Of a stretch of DNA of 31,577 nt, positions 1-9,676 are shown in pieces. The notes beneath the pieces are model-generated. The model was not told the origin of the DNA, ran no database searches, and worked only from the letters and a program-made list of their open reading frames with translations. The number at the start of each line of letters is the position of its first letter. The first letter of the stretch is position 1. This DNA comes from a virus: the IMG/VR virus record IMGVR_UViG_3300046011_004608, positions 1 to 31,577 of that record; one strand, given 5' to 3'. The position numbers and the translations under genes were made by a program.

Positions 1-3000
1 GTTGGTATAGTTTGATTGGCAACTATTTCCTCTAATGAATATAACTTTGTGTTGTATAAATACTTGTATTTTCTTGACTGTGTTCCAGTATAGTTTAGTG
101 TTTTAAATGACTTAACAGATAATGGATTATCATTGAGTATAGCATTAAAGGATGAGTCATACTGTGTGCCATAGAAATTATTTCTAAGAGGATTTAACCC
201 GTGCTCCCATATTCTTCCATTTTTAAACGTAAAATACGTATTGTTTAATGATATACCAAATTCAGGGATAAAAGACTTTCTAGACGTCCATCCTTCAACA
301 CCTTCTGAAAATGATACTGTTGTTTGAGTCTGAGGTTGTATAACCGTATTGCCGCAATCAATGCTAAATATTGTATTTCTGTTTGGCGAAAGTATTGCTT
401 GCCACTGCGAAGATAGCGAAGGTAATGTTACATTATAATTACCCTTGTCTTCATCATAACTACCGTAGATATTTTTGCACAATCTTAAGTTATCAGCGAA
501 GAAATCATTCATTCCTGCTTCAGATATAGGGGTGATGCCATCCATTGATAGTCTAATTATAGCACCTCTATTTTTATCTGAAAAATACACTCTAAAACCA
601 TAGCTAGCAAATGATTCTGGGTTTTTGCTTATACCATACTCACCTGCATAAGGCATTGCTTGACCTAACACATTATTGTTCGATGTGACATTAACATTCC
701 CATCCGCATTGTATAATGCATCTTTATTCGATAATATTTTTAAACATTTGTCTTCGCATAATGCTATTAAGTCAGAATCACGCGAATGCAACTTTTGTAT
801 TGTCCCATAAACAGGATTAAGATCTTTAGTTATAGCTTCGGCTTGGATAAATTGGTTAAGCCTATTTACTCCTGCAACAGAGTTGAATATCTGTGAAAAT
901 ATTAATCCAGATCCGCGTCTTTCTTGAGCATAAGGTTCATCTAGTACTGTGGACACTTTAGGTCCTTTGTCTATTGTATAAGCATTGTAGTCGTCTCGTA
1001 TACGATTGGACTCAACACCATTGCCGTAAGAATAACAATTAAACCAATCTAGCACTATAGTATTACCATGAGTTGCAATATCTAAAGCGTTGGAAGCTTG
1101 GTAATAAAGATTCAAGTCTATAGCCTCTTTTGGTTCAGTCTCAAAAATAGCTGGGTTTGTTGATGATAACATTTTATTACCATCAGAAGTTATTTTCTCT
1201 AGTAGTTGTATTGAGTATTTGTCAGGAGAAAACTCTTCGCAGGCGCTAGCCGGCATAAATGTGTCTAAGATTGGTTTCTTTAGCTTAAATAACCATGACA
1301 TTTTTTTATTACCCGTATCACCAACGTTTACAGTACCTGATAAATTGAAACTGGTTTTACCTCTATATGTATGTTCTCCATAAGCTTCTTCTATAACATA
1401 AACCTCACTAAGCTCTTCTGTATAATTGTTTTTAAAACGTATACTTGCTCCAGGTATAAGTTTGCAATTAGTCATTGCGTTGTTAGTAAGCCCCATTATT
1501 TCAAATCCGTATGTACTTAGTGATTCACCACTTTGTATACCTGACCAGTTAAACCCAAACCATCTAGATCCTTGAAACGGAGTTGAGTAGTTAGTTCTAA
1601 ATACTTGAGGCAACCAATATCCCATATCTCCCCCACAGGGCCCAGATTCAGTATTCCATCTACTTCTTCTGCCTCCTTCTCCCCTATCTTGCCAGTTAGG
1701 ACCCCATCTGCTTGATTCGCCAACAAGGTCTCCTACGCTCCAACTCTTAAAACCAAGTTCTCCTATTATGCCGTATCTAGCGTCTTCTTCGCCAAATGAG
1801 CTAATTATATTAGTGTCAAATGCAAAGTCTCTGTTAATTTTCACAAAGAATCTACCTTCGAATTCAGGAAGCCTATCTCTTTTATCTGTGTATATTTCTA
1901 TTCTAACTGTTTGTCCTACTGCTATATCGTCAAGAAAACCTGCGTCACTACCTAATGGTTCAGACAATGTAACGTTATAACTGTTACCGGCTCCCGTTCT
2001 ACCTCCAGTAGCTATTCTATAGTATCCTGTTGAATTACCACTCTTAACTATTTTTACAAAGTTATCAGATGTAAATCCTCCAGCAAATTGTGGATTGTCC
2101 GTAGCTGATGGTCCATTAAAGTTTAAGAATGAATAATCTTGTCCTATTTGTGATATAAGTGATACCTCTGATAAAGCAACAGATCTTTTAAATGTTGATA
2201 TAAACTCTGGTGCTTCATTTTCTATTGCTAATATCTTGTATCTATCTATACCTTCTGTTGGCACGTCGTTGTCGTGTTGCTTCTTTAATATTAAGTAAGA
2301 TTCTTCGTCAACTTTGTTTCTCTCTGACGAAGGAAAAGAAAGCCATATATTACCATCCTCTGCAAAATAGAATCTATCCAATGCTAAATTATAATATTCG
2401 TTTGATGTTTCTTTTACGAATATTTTATAATGAGTAGCGAAAGAAGGTGGGTTGTTAGTAGGCTTAACAGCAAGTTTATTTACATACTTAGCTGATGCTT
2501 TATCTATTTTACAAGATGCGTTCTTACTCGTTATTACAGGAGTCTCTCTACCATAAGGGTCAGCATAAGCAATACCGGCTTGATAAGTTCTTATTGATTT
2601 TATTGACGGGTATGGTCTTCTAACTTCTGTATTTTGTGTAGTTTCGTTACCTACACTTATATTACCAGGATGTGTTGTTAATGATTCTGATACAATTAAT
2701 GAAACTGGCTCACTAACAGTGTAGTTTTGCAAGTAGTTACCATATATAAGTCTGTTGCCAGTTATTTCTTGAGCTTTTGCAACACGCGGTACGTTATCCC
2801 AATGTCTAAGTAATTGGTTTGATTCCAACAGAGCTCCAATAACCTCGGATTTTATTTCAAATGTATTTGACGTAGCATCTGCTTTTTTTATAGTGTCAAC
2901 TACGTAAACAGCATTGCTTTGTGACTCTTTGTAAAGTACATCAACCTCAATAACCTCAGATGATCCAAAAGGAATGTTCTCTATTACAAGTTTACGGATA

Positions 3001-4226
3001 TTGTTAGTCATACCTATATTGTAACCATCCGATGAAATATACTTAAACTCGCTACCTATAAAAGCAACAGTTGTAAATGGCGAAAAGCAAGAATATTCGC
3101 CGTCTTTATATTTCCATCTACAAGCAAATCGCGGGAATAAAAATCTAAATAAAGGATCACCTTCATTAACAATAGATTCCCATACGATTGGTGTTACATT
3201 ACCGGTATCATCAAATGATCTAGTTATATTTGATGATATAGCTTGTATTTTACCTACTATTGTATTTCCAGTAATAGATTCTATAGATACGTTTACTTGG
3301 TATTCTAGTGTTTGATCGTAGTCATCAACCATACTTCCTTTAAGTTCTATAACATCGTTAACAGCCCATGCGCTAGCAATTGTGGCTATTGTTAATGTTA
3401 CTTTACCATTCCATCCAGGTATAGACGAGTCAGCATAATGCGCTAGGTTAGTACCATTGGTAGTTAGCTCAGCCCATTCAGCGTATGTCTCTAATGATTT
3501 GTAGTCTTCTGGATTTGTTGTGTCTGGAATGTAGGTAAAGTTAGGCATACCAGTGACCATGTAAGTTATTGGTATAGGAGTTATCCCTGTGCCTGGTATG
3601 TTATTTCCAAATTTACTTGCAGACATATTTAATGTAGGCGCAGTTAATGGCGATTTCTTTATAACCGTTATATCTGCTTCTATAAAATCAGCTCCACGTA
3701 ACTGAGTATGAGTAGTAAAATCAACTGAACCAGCCTTAGCATCTTCAATATTTACTTTCTTCGGCTCTGTTTGATCATCTGTGAAAAATAGTATTCCTTC
3801 AATTATATTAACTCCAGTTATTAAATAATCTTCTGAGAATTTTAATATATTATTAGTATCTACAAGTACAGGTCTAACAACGTCAGTTGCCTGATCATAT
3901 TCGGCTATAGCGCTAACGTTAAGCGACGATATAAACCAATATAGTTTCTCCTCTTGGTCATATCTAATACCACCAATAACTTTTGGGTTGGTTAGTGATG
4001 TTATATATTCACTTGTCCAAGCTGTTGTTAAACCAGTTACGTTATTATATGAGCTATTAGCGGTTTCTAGATTTCCTGGTATGTTTTGTATTGTACCAAC
4101 CCCTGATCCTTCAGATGTTTCAACCTCAATGTTTAAAGCGTCTCTATATTCACCATTTGGAACCAAACGTTCGTCTAGGTCTTTATTCATTTTACCACCC
4201 TGGAAGGCACGAACAAGTTCTATCAT
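1..4226 (-). CDS. Large tail protein (crAss-like stabilisation/muzzle type), C-terminus cut by window edge
   Basis: An open frame runs from the ATG at 4226-4224 to the left edge (about 1408 codons seen) without a stop. The N-terminus reads MIELVRAFQGGKMNKDLDERL and continues into an acidic, beta-rich protein without membrane segments or obvious repeats. This N-terminal signature (GGKMNKDLDERLVPNGEYRD) is one I associate with large tail or stabilisation proteins of uncultured marine phages and crAss-like phages. It lies 3 bp after the preceding connector-type gene, at the end of the head-to-tail gene order, so a role in the tail barrel or distal tail is reasonable. The start was chosen because it is the first in-frame ATG after the upstream stop; the ATG at 4190 (MNKDL) is an alternative but would remove part of the signature. 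The exact structural role is inferred. Confidence 0.7.
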   Translation of the reverse strand, partial: MIELVRAFQGGKMNKDLDERLVPNGEYRDALNIEVETSEGSGVGTIQNIPGNLETANSSYNNVTGLTTAWTSEYITSLTNPKVIGGIRYDQEEKLYWFISSLNVSAIAEYDQATDVVRPVLVDTNNILKFSEDYLITGVNIIEGILFFTDDQTEPKKVNIEDAKAGSVDFTTHTQLRGADFIEADITVIKKSPLTAPTLNMSASKFGNNIPGTGITPIPITYMVTGMPNFTYIPDTTNPEDYKSLETYAEWAELTTNGTNLAHYADSSIPGWNGKVTLTIATIASAWAVNDVIELKGSMVDDYDQTLEYQVNVSIESITGNTIVGKIQAISSNITRSFDDTGNVTPIVWESIVNEGDPLFRFLFPRFACRWKYKDGEYSCFSPFTTVAFIGSEFKYISSDGYNIGMTNNIRKLVIENIPFGSSEVIEVDVLYKESQSNAVYVVDTIKKADATSNTFEIKSEVIGALLESNQLLRHWDNVPRVAKAQEITGNRLIYGNYLQNYTVSEPVSLIVSESLTTHPGNISVGNETTQNTEVRRPYPSIKSIRTYQAGIAYADPYGRETPVITSKNASCKIDKASAKYVNKLAVKPTNNPPSFATHYKIFVKETSNEYYNLALDRFYFAEDGNIWLSFPSSERNKVDEESYLILKKQHDNDVPTEGIDRYKILAIENEAPEFISTFKRSVALSEVSLISQIGQDYSFLNFNGPSATDNPQFAGGFTSDNFVKIVKSGNSTGYYRIATGGRTGAGNSYNVTLSEPLGSDAGFLDDIAVGQTVRIEIYTDKRDRLPEFEGRFFVKINRDFAFDTNIISSFGEEDARYGIIGELGFKSWSVGDLVGESSRWGPNWQDRGEGGRRSRWNTESGPCGGDMGYWLPQVFRTNYSTPFQGSRWFGFNWSGIQSGESLSTYGFEIMGLTNNAMTNCKLIPGASIRFKNNYTEELSEVYVIEEAYGEHTYRGKTSFNLSGTVNVGDTGNKKMSWLFKLKKPILDTFMPASACEEFSPDKYSIQLLEKITSDGNKMLSSTNPAIFETEPKEAIDLNLYYQASNALDIATHGNTIVLDWFNCYSYGNGVESNRIRDDYNAYTIDKGPKVSTVLDEPYAQERRGSGLIFSQIFNSVAGVNRLNQFIQAEAITKDLNPVYGTIQKLHSRDSDLIALCEDKCLKILSNKDALYNADGNVNVTSNNNVLGQAMPYAGEYGISKNPESFASYGFRVYFSDKNRGAIIRLSMDGITPISEAGMNDFFADNLRLCKNIYGSYDEDKGNYNVTLPSLSSQWQAILSPNRNTIFSIDCGNTVIQPQTQTTVSFSEGVEGWTSRKSFIPEFGISLNNTYFTFKNGRIWEHGLNPLRNNFYGTQYDSSFNAILNDNPLSVKSFKTLNYTGTQSRKYKYLYNTKLYSLEEIVANQTIP

Positions 4227-4229
4227 ACT

Positions 4230-5135
4230 TTAGTGTTTTATTTGTTTAGACTTACCTCTCATTACTTGAGCGATTTCCTCTATTTTAATATTTGATAATC
4301 TTATTTTAGCATTTCTTTTTGCTACAGCACGATCTCTTTTAAATCTTGCTACTAAATACTCAGGTGAGTTAGCTCTTGTTGATAGTATAGAATATGCAAT
4401 ATGTAAATACAAAGCTTCCTCTGCAAATTTATGCACAACCATTTCCTCGTCTTTTGCTAATCCATCGCTTACATATTTTAATACTAATACTTTTCCAACC
4501 ATATTAGAACTGAAATTAATCAACCCTCTAACCTGATCAATATAAAATGTGCCGTTAGCTTGTGCAGTTTCTGGATCCATGCCATATCTGCGTCCAATAT
4601 TACCATCAGACATTACGTCATTAAAGTTAGCCGCCGATAATAATGAACCATTAGCTGCCGCTCCTTTAAATCTTTTCATTGATTCAGATTCGTTAGCTTC
4701 CATTATTTCGCCATTGCTATCAAATAAATATTGGTAATTGTTATCCTGTAATATTGCGCTAGGATTGCTCGTCTTTCTATTAGGATATATAATATGCTCA
4801 ATACCTGAGTTATCAACCCATGCTACTTTAACATAGTTTACATAGTCTTGAGGTAATACCATACTTAATGTTGGTCCTACCTCAATCTCGTAAGACTTTA
4901 TTGATGGTAATACGTCGAAGCTAAATTCTTGAATCCCTCGTTGGGCATGGAAAGCTACATCCGTACGTTTTATTTTACTAATAAGTTTGTCCTCACCAAC
5001 ATAAGCAATAATAAAGTTATTGATTATATCTTTTAACGATATAAACTGGTAGCTACCGTAATTTTCATCTAAACTATCCCATGCTCCGTCAGGACCCAAA
5101 TAGTATTGCTCGTTAGTTTCGTTTAATAATCCCAT
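4230..5135 (-). CDS. Connector/tail ring-type protein (301 aa)
   Basis: A 301-residue protein, soluble, with mixed alpha and beta composition and a basic C-terminus rich in K and R. It ends with a helical region (about 225-295, VVHKFAEEALYLHIAYSIL...). Position and size resemble the ring or tail-tubular adaptor proteins that sit below the portal of podoviruses (T7 gp11-like or P22 gp4-like roles), and crAss-like phages have two such proteins in succession. No catalytic motif is visible. It is 3 bp downstream of the 244-residue gene and 3 bp upstream of the large tail gene, so all three are probably one translational unit. The general structural role is fairly safe; the specific role is inference from order. 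Confidence 0.6.
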   Translation of the reverse strand: MGLLNETNEQYYLGPDGAWDSLDENYGSYQFISLKDIINNFIIAYVGEDKLISKIKRTDVAFHAQRGIQEFSFDVLPSIKSYEIEVGPTLSMVLPQDYVNYVKVAWVDNSGIEHIIYPNRKTSNPSAILQDNNYQYLFDSNGEIMEANESESMKRFKGAAANGSLLSAANFNDVMSDGNIGRRYGMDPETAQANGTFYIDQVRGLINFSSNMVGKVLVLKYVSDGLAKDEEMVVHKFAEEALYLHIAYSILSTRANSPEYLVARFKRDRAVAKRNAKIRLSNIKIEEIAQVMRGKSKQIKH

Positions 5136-5138
5136 TTA

Positions 5139-5873
5139 TTATGATTTTTCTTGTTGTGTGTTTCTTACCTCTTCTGCTACAGCTGATTGGTAAACATTAT
5201 AGTCTTTAATCAATAATCCTGATAGTTCAAGTATCTTTACAACTAACTCAGTTTCCTCTGACGGGTGTAACTCAAAGTTTACAGAGTTTGTAGCGTTGTA
5301 TAACGGTTCCTCAAATACAATTGTATAAGCCCATTGAACTTTTACAGGTTTCTTTATGTAGTTTAATGTAATAACATTTGTTGTTATTGCGGCGTCTCCA
5401 TATACTTTTAATCCGTTTAAATCTGAGAAGTAAATAGGACGCGTATTACGAGGCTTTGTTAGCGGAGACGAGTTGATATATAAGAATTCATTTTTGTTTA
5501 CTCTCTCGGCTTCTATTTGCTCTGTAGACGTAACATTGAATTGATTTGTCGTTTGATAATTAAATATAACAGTACCTACTCTATATAAATCACCTGGTAA
5601 TGGGAAATATTGAGTCGTACCGTTATAAGTTAATGATGCAGTCTTTTCAAATAAGCTAATTTTCTCATTTAAGATATTTAACATATCTGAATATTCAGTA
5701 TCGTTACCATGCATTCTACCAAATTGGTTAATATCATAGAAATATTGTTCAAACAAATCAAGTTGTGCTTGATTAGCTAACAAGTTAAATTCCTGAGGTG
5801 TAATATAACCTCGTTGCTCTTTGTTTAAAATAGTTAGAACTCTTTGATAAACTGTATCAATACTTACTGCCAT
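5139..5873 (-). CDS. Head-tail adaptor/ring protein (244 aa)
   Basis: The N-terminal segment (residues 1-50, MAVSIDTVYQRVLTILNKEQ followed by RGYITPQEFNLLANQAQLD) is a helical signature I recognise from structural proteins of uncultured marine Bacteroidota phages and crAss-like relatives. A beta-rich middle (about 80-200) and a short helical end follow. The family is usually placed in the connector below the portal. The gene opens the tail block, directly after a strong hairpin at 5906-5951 that separates it from the head genes. No enzymatic motif is seen. The structural assignment is by family recall and order, not by search. Confidence 0.6.
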   Translation of the reverse strand: MAVSIDTVYQRVLTILNKEQRGYITPQEFNLLANQAQLDLFEQYFYDINQFGRMHGNDTEYSDMLNILNEKISLFEKTASLTYNGTTQYFPLPGDLYRVGTVIFNYQTTNQFNVTSTEQIEAERVNKNEFLYINSSPLTKPRNTRPIYFSDLNGLKVYGDAAITTNVITLNYIKKPVKVQWAYTIVFEEPLYNATNSVNFELHPSEETELVVKILELSGLLIKDYNVYQSAVAEEVRNTQQEKS

Positions 5874-5905
5874 TTATTTTATAATTTATAGTTATGGTTT
5901 GCTCT

Positions 5906-5951
5906 AAATAATAAATAGGCCACTTTAAGAAAAGCAGCCTTATTTATTATA
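5906..5951 (-). terminator. Hairpin between head and tail genes (minus-strand RNA)
   Basis: Read as minus-strand RNA, the core is GGCUGCUUU, loop UCUU, AAAGUGGCC. All nine positions pair, two of them as G-U wobbles, and AU arms extend the stem on both sides (one bulge) before a U-rich stretch. In plus-strand RNA the two wobbles become C/A mismatches, so the structure is built for the leftward transcript. It lies in the 87-bp gap between the 301-residue head gene (stop at 5961) and the 244-residue connector gene (start at 5873). It could be a partial terminator or a processing or stability site. Confidence 0.65.
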
Positions 5952-5960
5952 TATACTAGA

Positions 5961-6866
5961 CTATTTAAGTCTCTTTGTTAAATGATTGTAAACTTCCATT
6001 CCTTCATCTGTTTTAAAGTATGCTGCTAAAGCAGAATAAGGATGTTCGTTAAAAGGTACTGTCATAAGCTTTCTACCATTATCTCCAAACGTGAATGTTC
6101 TTTGATCTCCTGATAATTTGATAATACCTTGTTCAACCGCTCTTGCTCCGATCGCTCTTAATTCCACATCTTCATCTGTGGCTAATCGAAGGAATAAATC
6201 CGGTTTTTTTCTTGCAAATACTAATGCATCTCTTCTTAATTCTTTTGATGTAGCGTTTGCAACCTTGCTTCCGTACTCAACTCTTAAGATAGCTTCCAAT
6301 ATATCAATGTCTAACGCTTGAGCTAAGTTCATTGCTTCTAACTCTAATTCAAACATATCTACGTCATCTTCAGCTTCTTGTACTGCATTGTATTCTTCAT
6401 ACACTTTATCTTTAAATGGGTGGTATAAAGATAATAATTTTTGTAAGGCTACGTCATCTTTTGGTACTCTTAAGATACCATTCCTAAATGCAATTTTACC
6501 AAGTGTAACTGTACCGCTTTGTTCATCAACTAACGGAGAGCTCTGGTTTGTTGCATAGCGTAACTCTCTTTGTTTTCTTAAATCTTTGTCAAAATATAAT
6601 AAAGGTTTAACTTGTGTGTGTCTAGATGGAATAGTATATACTAATGGTTTTTTATTCCCTTTTAATACATAAAGTCTATCTTCATAAGCAAATTCTTCTT
6701 CTACTTTTTCTTCAATAAATACTTTTTTTGTAGTTGGTTTAACTACTTGTAGTTGTTCAACAATCTCATCTTGTTCGTTTTCAATGAACATATCATCAGG
6801 TTGAACGAATGCTGCTTCTTGAAATTCTTTAACAGCTTTCGCTGCTGGTTTTTTTGCTGTTGCCAT
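5961..6866 (-). CDS. Putative head-associated structural protein (301 aa)
   Basis: The N-terminus (about 1-55) is low-complexity, first A/K-rich and then acidic, and is probably disordered. A folded part follows with the segments YTIPSRHTQVKPLLYFDKDL and RKQRELRYATNQSSPLVDE, then a helical region (about 150-235). I recall this conserved middle from proteins next to the capsid gene in marine Bacteroidota phages, but no function is established to my knowledge. It stands alone between two hairpins, after the major capsid gene and before the connector genes. A capsid decoration, head-completion or inner-head role is possible. There is no protease or nuclease motif. Confidence 0.55.
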   Translation of the reverse strand: MATAKKPAAKAVKEFQEAAFVQPDDMFIENEQDEIVEQLQVVKPTTKKVFIEEKVEEEFAYEDRLYVLKGNKKPLVYTIPSRHTQVKPLLYFDKDLRKQRELRYATNQSSPLVDEQSGTVTLGKIAFRNGILRVPKDDVALQKLLSLYHPFKDKVYEEYNAVQEAEDDVDMFELELEAMNLAQALDIDILEAILRVEYGSKVANATSKELRRDALVFARKKPDLFLRLATDEDVELRAIGARAVEQGIIKLSGDQRTFTFGDNGRKLMTVPFNEHPYSALAAYFKTDEGMEVYNHLTKRLK

Positions 6867-6910
6867 ATATAATATAATTAAATAATTTTTAAATGTAATA
6901 AAAGCAAATA

Positions 6911-6940
6911 ATTACCCCCGAAGTAATTATCGAGGGTAAT
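6911..6940 (-). terminator. Hairpin after the major capsid gene
   Basis: Minus-strand RNA forms AUUACCCUCGA, an 8-nt loop, then UCGGGGGUAAU: an 11-bp stem with one U-G wobble, followed by the U-rich UAUUUGCUUUUAUU. In plus-strand RNA the wobble is a C/A mismatch, so the hairpin favours the leftward transcript. It begins about 15 nt after the capsid stop codon (6956), where a terminator or mRNA-stabilising structure would protect or set the level of the abundant capsid message. Confidence 0.7.
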
Positions 6941-6955
6941 ATTTACTTATGTTTG

Positions 6956-8449
6956 TTATACAGTTGCTTTTTTCAACATAACAAAGTTGTTAGCTCCTTG
7001 TACACATAATGCTCTTTCTGATAAGAAGTGAACATTCATTGCATCCTCGTCGCTAGTGTAGTTTCCACCAACAGATCCAGTGATCCAAGATTTCATTCTA
7101 CGGTCGTCAGCTTCAGAAGCTCTATAACGTACGTGTAAGAATGGACGTTGGATATTAGTACCTAATTGTTGATCGTAAACTGTAGAAACTCCAGCAGGAA
7201 CTAAAACTCCTTCTACGTCAGCGAATAATCCACGAGTAGTTGGGTTGTTCAAGTATTTCCAGTCAGTTTTGTAGAAATCGTAAGATCCTCTTCTGAATCC
7301 AGAGAAACCTAAGTTAAGCGCCATGTTCTCATTGTTTTCGAATACTCCATAAGAAGTACCGCCAGCACCATAAGAATTTTGGTAAGCTAACATTTTGTCA
7401 ATACCTAAAGATGTAGCTCTGTTTAAGAACAACATATTCTCTTCAATAGCTCCTTGTTTATCAAGCTCTTGTAAGATAGCATCGAAATCATCTAAACCTG
7501 CACCAGCAGCAGCTCCAAAGTCAGCATCAGTATAAACTAATCCACGATCTTCGATAGCATAGAATAAACCTTCAGATCCTGAAACCTCTGTACCAGAAGC
7601 AGCTCCTCCGTTGTATCCTGTAGCTTGGTTGAATGGAGTCAATGTTAAGTTAGGTGCTGTACCAGTCATATTTGGCTCAGCCTCAATCATTGCCATTTCT
7701 AATTGATCTTCGAAACGGATACGAGCCTCGTGCTCTGATTTCAAATACCATAAATATCCTGAAGTTCCAATCTCAGTAGTTACTTCAATCCAACCAATTT
7801 GAGCTGTGTTAGATCCAGATACTGAATATTTCTCTCTCATGATAATTGGTTTGTTGCTGAAGAAGTCACCTTTAGCTTCAACAAATTTACCAGCATTTTG
7901 AGATCCTTTAGCATATTCAGATCCGTAAACGAATAATTTTAAGTTTGTAGCACCTTGGTTACCTGCGGTTCCTGAGTTAGTATCAACCCAAGCAGCTGGT
8001 AATTGAGTAGCTCCGTATACTTTTAATGCAACAACACCAGTTGTAGCGTTCGAAGCAGTAACATAAGCTTTAACTACGTTTAATCCATTAACATCAGCGA
8101 TAGCGATAGTGTGACCAGGAATGATCAAGTTTTCGTCATTAGTAATGTCTAATGTAAGTTCATTAACTCCTGAACAAGTTACGTTCTCGTAAGCAATGTG
8201 TAAACGACCTTGCTCAAACCAAGTAACTACGTCTGAAGTCATTGGCATTTCAGCTCCTACCATACGTAAGAATCCTGAAACTGTTCTGTTACCATAACGC
8301 TCTACTTCTTTCTCGTATACGTCTGGTAAATATTGTTGTGTAAAACCTAATTGATCAACTGGAATATAGTTATCATTAGATAAGATTTGTGTTGGACGTG
8401 GAGTCAAATGAGCTAATGCCCCTGTAGACCCTGTAAATGATCCTGCCAT
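6956..8449 (-). CDS. Major capsid protein
   Basis: A 497-residue protein just downstream of portal and scaffold-like genes, the standard position for the major capsid protein. Residues about 30-75 (PVDQLGFTQQYLPDVYEKEV then ERYGNRTVSGFL) and the middle segment GWIEVTTEIGTSGYLWYLKS match the pattern I know from crAss-like and uncultured marine Bacteroidota phage capsid proteins, which have an HK97 fold and are about 490-510 residues long. Codon choice is regular and third positions are more GC-rich than in the neighbours, as in highly expressed genes. A strong hairpin follows the stop codon. No N-terminal delta domain or cleavage site is evident, and assembly may use the separate protein at 8472-9644. 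Confidence 0.85.
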   Translation of the reverse strand: MAGSFTGSTGALAHLTPRPTQILSNDNYIPVDQLGFTQQYLPDVYEKEVERYGNRTVSGFLRMVGAEMPMTSDVVTWFEQGRLHIAYENVTCSGVNELTLDITNDENLIIPGHTIAIADVNGLNVVKAYVTASNATTGVVALKVYGATQLPAAWVDTNSGTAGNQGATNLKLFVYGSEYAKGSQNAGKFVEAKGDFFSNKPIIMREKYSVSGSNTAQIGWIEVTTEIGTSGYLWYLKSEHEARIRFEDQLEMAMIEAEPNMTGTAPNLTLTPFNQATGYNGGAASGTEVSGSEGLFYAIEDRGLVYTDADFGAAAGAGLDDFDAILQELDKQGAIEENMLFLNRATSLGIDKMLAYQNSYGAGGTSYGVFENNENMALNLGFSGFRRGSYDFYKTDWKYLNNPTTRGLFADVEGVLVPAGVSTVYDQQLGTNIQRPFLHVRYRASEADDRRMKSWITGSVGGNYTSDEDAMNVHFLSERALCVQGANNFVMLKKATV

Positions 8450-8471
8450 AATTTTCTAATTTGTTTAATTT

Positions 8472-9644
8472 TTAACGATTTGTTTTCACTTTTAGTCGTG
8501 AAACATCTTGCCCGTTAACCGCTCTTACAGTCCAACCATTTGAAATTGTCGATGCTTCGTGAACCCCTCTCGGATTCATATCGATATTCTTAGATCTTTC
8601 CATTGTTTCTTTAACAGCATCAGCTTTACCTTGTTCGTAAAAATGCTGTGCCACTAAATCAGGGTTCATTGCTGCAAACAATCCTTTGTGATAACCTTTA
8701 GCGTCTTTCATAGTATTATCTTCACTTAAGAACTTCTTAATGAAATTACTAATATCAGACTGCGAAGATTTCACATCAGCAAGGTTTTTAACATTCAACT
8801 TATAAGCTTTCTCTCCAACTTTAAAATCAAATCCATTAAAGTCTTGTGAAAATACTTCTTCAGTTTTTTGTTGAAAAGCTTTCTTTTGTTTTTCAGCTTC
8901 GTGCAATACTGTTTCATTCTCTTCTTTATAACGATTGAAAAATTCAACCGCCTCTCTTTGCTCAGGCGTTAGCCTTGACGTAGATTTTATTTCTTCGTAA
9001 TATTTAGATTTTAAACCTTCTAAATATTGTTTAGCCTCTTTAACGGCCGTTTTCTTAGCAAGTTGCTTGCGCTTTATTTCTTTCGCGTCATCGTATTCTT
9101 CATCAAAATCATATTTGTCTTCCATTAAGAAAGCAATATCATCTTCTGATAAATCTGGGTTAACAGCTGCAAGATGCTCCATAATCAAAACATCTTCATC
9201 TAACTTGCTATAATCTGTATTTAACTTTACATAATCATCAATTGATCCTCCAGTTTCTTCCATGAACTGAACAACCTTCTGAATGCCATCCGGTAAAACC
9301 GGGGTATTTTCTACTACGATCTTTTCAGTTTCTGGCTCAATAACAGGGTTTACAATTACGTCTTCTGTTACTTCTTGGTTGTTTTCCTCTGCGGTAACTT
9401 CGACAAGTTCCGTGTTTCCTTGCTCCACTTCTTGCAATCCCACTTCGGGTTGTTCTGGCTGTAACAAGCTTTCATCTGTGCTTTGCTCTTGAACGGCATC
9501 TGTTTCTGATTTTAATTTTGAAAAGTCAATTTTGATATTCCCACTCTCAGATAATGATACAGCGGGATTATCGTTATTTTCTTGTTCTGTAGTCTCAACA
9601 GTTTGTTCAACTGTTTCCGCTAAGATTTGATCCTCGTTTTCCAT
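8472..9644 (-). CDS. Scaffold-like protein between portal and capsid genes
   Basis: A 390-residue protein. The first 120 residues are strongly acidic and rich in E, Q, T and V (predicted disordered); residues about 170-270 are charged and helical, with coiled-coil character (YDDAKEIKRKQLAKKTAVKE and following); the C-terminus is basic. Composition and position between portal and capsid genes are typical of phage scaffolding proteins, which are expelled or digested during maturation. No prohead-protease motif is visible in it. The assignment rests on order and composition, not sequence family. An internal-virion (cargo) protein is the main alternative. Confidence 0.6.
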   Translation of the reverse strand: MENEDQILAETVEQTVETTEQENNDNPAVSLSESGNIKIDFSKLKSETDAVQEQSTDESLLQPEQPEVGLQEVEQGNTELVEVTAEENNQEVTEDVIVNPVIEPETEKIVVENTPVLPDGIQKVVQFMEETGGSIDDYVKLNTDYSKLDEDVLIMEHLAAVNPDLSEDDIAFLMEDKYDFDEEYDDAKEIKRKQLAKKTAVKEAKQYLEGLKSKYYEEIKSTSRLTPEQREAVEFFNRYKEENETVLHEAEKQKKAFQQKTEEVFSQDFNGFDFKVGEKAYKLNVKNLADVKSSQSDISNFIKKFLSEDNTMKDAKGYHKGLFAAMNPDLVAQHFYEQGKADAVKETMERSKNIDMNPRGVHEASTISNGWTVRAVNGQDVSRLKVKTNR

Positions 9645-9676
9645 AAAATATGATATTATATAATTATTTACTATAA

